Assembly (NCBI GenBank): GCA_003230945.1
Contig: QIHK01000030.1
Coordinates: forward strand, 1-6,334
DNA from: Candidatus Kaiserbacteria bacterium
Lineage (GTDB): Bacteria > Patescibacteriota > Minisyncoccia > Phycocordibacterales > Phycocordibacteraceae
DNA: 6,334 nucleotides
Direction of reading: 5' to 3'
Part shown: piece after piece, positions 5,391 through 6,334 of the stretch
Layout: each line of letters begins with the position of its first letter
Position numbering within the stretch: position 1 is the first letter of the stretch
The notes under the pieces: generated by a model
The model's input: only the letters and a program-made list of their open reading frames with translations
The model's database searches: none
What the model was told of the DNA's origin: nothing
Made by a program: the position numbers and the translations under genes

Positions 5391-5408
5391 ACAAAACCCT
5401 ATTTTTGT
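5391..5408 (+). terminator. Weak terminator-like hairpin after rseP
   Basis: ACAAAA (5391-5396) and TTTTGT (5403-5408) can form a 6-bp, nearly GC-free stem beginning 4 nt after the rseP stop. Its T-rich right arm is followed by AC and TTTT. The stem is weak, so termination is uncertain, but it sits between rseP and a good promoter for proS, the place where an operon end would be expected. Confidence 0.22.
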
Positions 5409-5412
5409 ACTT

Positions 5413-5441
5413 TTGCGATTTCGGTGGCAGAAGCCTATACT
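5413..5441 (+). promoter_or_regulatory. Probable sigma-70-type promoter of proS
   Basis: TTGCGA (5413-5418; 4 of 6 matches) and TATACT (5436-5441; 5 of 6 matches) are separated by an ideal 17 nt. The expected transcript start, 6-8 nt after the -10, is at about 5448, only about 3 nt before the chosen ATG at 5451. No Shine-Dalgarno is present, so the proS message would be leaderless or nearly so. This is the best promoter in the window. Confidence 0.6.
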
Positions 5442-5450
5442 TAGATGATT

Positions 5451-6334
5451 ATGAGGCAATCAACTCTCTTCACCAAAACACGGCGCGACGCGCCTTCTGA
5501 TGAGATTTCGAAAAATGCAAAACTTTTAGTACGTGCTGGGTTTGTGCACAAAGAAATGGCTGGTGTGTATGACTATCTTCCTCTTGGACTACGCGTCATT
5601 AAAAAAATTCGTGGCATTATCCGTGAGGAGATGAATGCTATTGGTGGAGAGGAAGTACTTCTTTCTACACTTCAGGATCCTGAAATATGGAAAATGACAG
5701 ATCGCTGGGATGATAAGAAAGTAGATGTGTGGTTTAAAACAGAACTCAAAAATGGAAGCACTCTTGGGCTCGGTTGTACTCATGAAGAACCAATGGTGCG
5801 CATGATGCGTGATCATATTTCTTCGTATCGTGATTTACCACGTTATACCTATCAATTCCAGAATAAATTCAGAAATGAATTACGTGCGAAGTCGGGTATT
5901 ATGCGCGGTCGCGAATTTCTCATGAAGGACATGTACTCTTTCAGCCGTAGTGAAGCGGAGCTTGATATCTTTTACGAACAAGCAATACAGGCTTATAAAA
6001 AAATATATGCCCGCACTGGTATTGGCGATAAAACCTTTCTCACTTTTGCATCAGGTGGCATGTTTTCTAAATTTAGTCATGAATTTCAGACCATTTGCGA
6101 TGCTGGAGAAGATCTTATTTATATCGATGATGAGAAAGGTATTGCAGTAAACGAAGAAGTACTCAAAGATGACATTCTTGCTGGCCTTGGTATGAGTCGA
6201 GAGAAACTACGAGAAGCAAAGTCAGTTGAAGTGGGCAACATTTTTAAATATGGTACGCGTTATACCAAAGAACTTGGTCTCACTTTTAAAGATGCCGATG
6301 GCAACGATACTCCAGTAGTTTTTGGAGCATACGG
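5451..6334 (+). CDS. proS: Prolyl-tRNA synthetase lacking the INS editing domain, 5' fragment (runs off right edge)
   Basis: ProRS charges tRNA-Pro with proline in the cytosol. The 294 visible codons show the bacterial class II core: MRQSTLFTKT (1-10), KNAKLLVRAGFVHKEMAGVYDYLPLG with motif 1 region (21-46), the proline-binding loop CTHEE (109-113), and motif 2 with QNKFRNELRAKSGIMRGREFLMKD (137-160), followed by SHEFQ (209-213) and AGEDLIYID (218-226). Only about 31 residues later comes VEVGNIFKYGTRY (259-271), which in E. coli ProRS follows the roughly 180-residue INS domain. The INS domain, which removes mischarged alanine, is therefore absent. Motif 3 and the anticodon-binding domain lie beyond the window. 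An ATG at 5445 is in frame (adding Met-Ile), but 5451 fits both the family N-terminus and the promoter spacing. It follows rseP by 64 nt, as in many Firmicutes. Confidence 0.95.
   Translation, partial: MRQSTLFTKTRRDAPSDEISKNAKLLVRAGFVHKEMAGVYDYLPLGLRVIKKIRGIIREEMNAIGGEEVLLSTLQDPEIWKMTDRWDDKKVDVWFKTELKNGSTLGLGCTHEEPMVRMMRDHISSYRDLPRYTYQFQNKFRNELRAKSGIMRGREFLMKDMYSFSRSEAELDIFYEQAIQAYKKIYARTGIGDKTFLTFASGGMFSKFSHEFQTICDAGEDLIYIDDEKGIAVNEEVLKDDILAGLGMSREKLREAKSVEVGNIFKYGTRYTKELGLTFKDADGNDTPVVFGAY

Noticed and set aside
5445..5450. Earlier in-frame ATG as the proS start
   Set aside because: It would add only Met-Ile, lies just 3 nt after the -10 box and so probably upstream of the transcript start, and the family normally begins at the second methionine.
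1..6334. Recoded TGA (as in Gracilibacteria and Absconditabacteria)
   Set aside because: None of the five visible stop codons is TGA, but the conserved glycines are encoded by GGN and no gene has an in-frame TGA, so the standard code explains everything.
1..6334. Mobile element, CRISPR array, defence system or phage gene
   Set aside because: I found no transposase, integrase, direct-repeat array or target duplication; all genes but one are recognisable housekeeping genes.

Overview
The window looks like part of a small, streamlined genome of the Candidate Phyla Radiation (Patescibacteria), most likely a Parcubacteria-type lineage. The assignment is inferred from several traits together: very short gene spacing, almost no Shine-Dalgarno sequences, a clamp-loader delta'-like protein without an ATP-binding loop, a prolyl-tRNA synthetase without its editing insertion, and a frr-rseP-proS order in which the usual lipid and isoprenoid genes are absent. 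I did not search any database. I see no tRNA, rRNA, CRISPR array, insertion sequence or phage gene.

Layout. Minus-strand block (1-1809), in transcription order: a MurA-family enolpyruvyl transferase (499-1809), a 100-residue basic protein of unknown function (166-468), and the first 48 codons of peptide deformylase, running off the left edge (1-146). A 101-bp divergent intergenic region (1810-1910) separates this from the plus-strand block: mreB (1911-2945), a DNA polymerase III delta'-like subunit (2972-3685), ribosome recycling factor frr (3728-4279), site-2 protease rseP (4295-5386) and a 5' fragment of proS (5451-6334) running off the right edge. No gene-free stretch reaches 300 bases.

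Function. These are housekeeping genes for wall synthesis and shape (MurA-like, MreB), replication (delta'), translation and protein maturation (RRF, ProRS, deformylase) and membrane proteolysis (RseP). frr-rseP-proS looks like a collapsed form of the order frr-uppS-cdsA-dxr-rseP-proS known from other bacteria.

The most unusual signals are: (1) a perfect 27-bp palindrome (12-bp arms, 3-nt loop) lying exactly in reading register as nine codons in the linker of the delta' gene, followed by a second copy of one arm core and a T-run, giving an attenuator-like choice of two hairpins; (2) a -10-like hexamer 5-12 nt before the start codon of most genes, with no Shine-Dalgarno, suggesting leaderless mRNAs; (3) a MurA homologue that keeps the catalytic and phosphoenolpyruvate residues but has changed positions of the UDP-sugar site; (4) a ProRS that lacks the INS editing domain.
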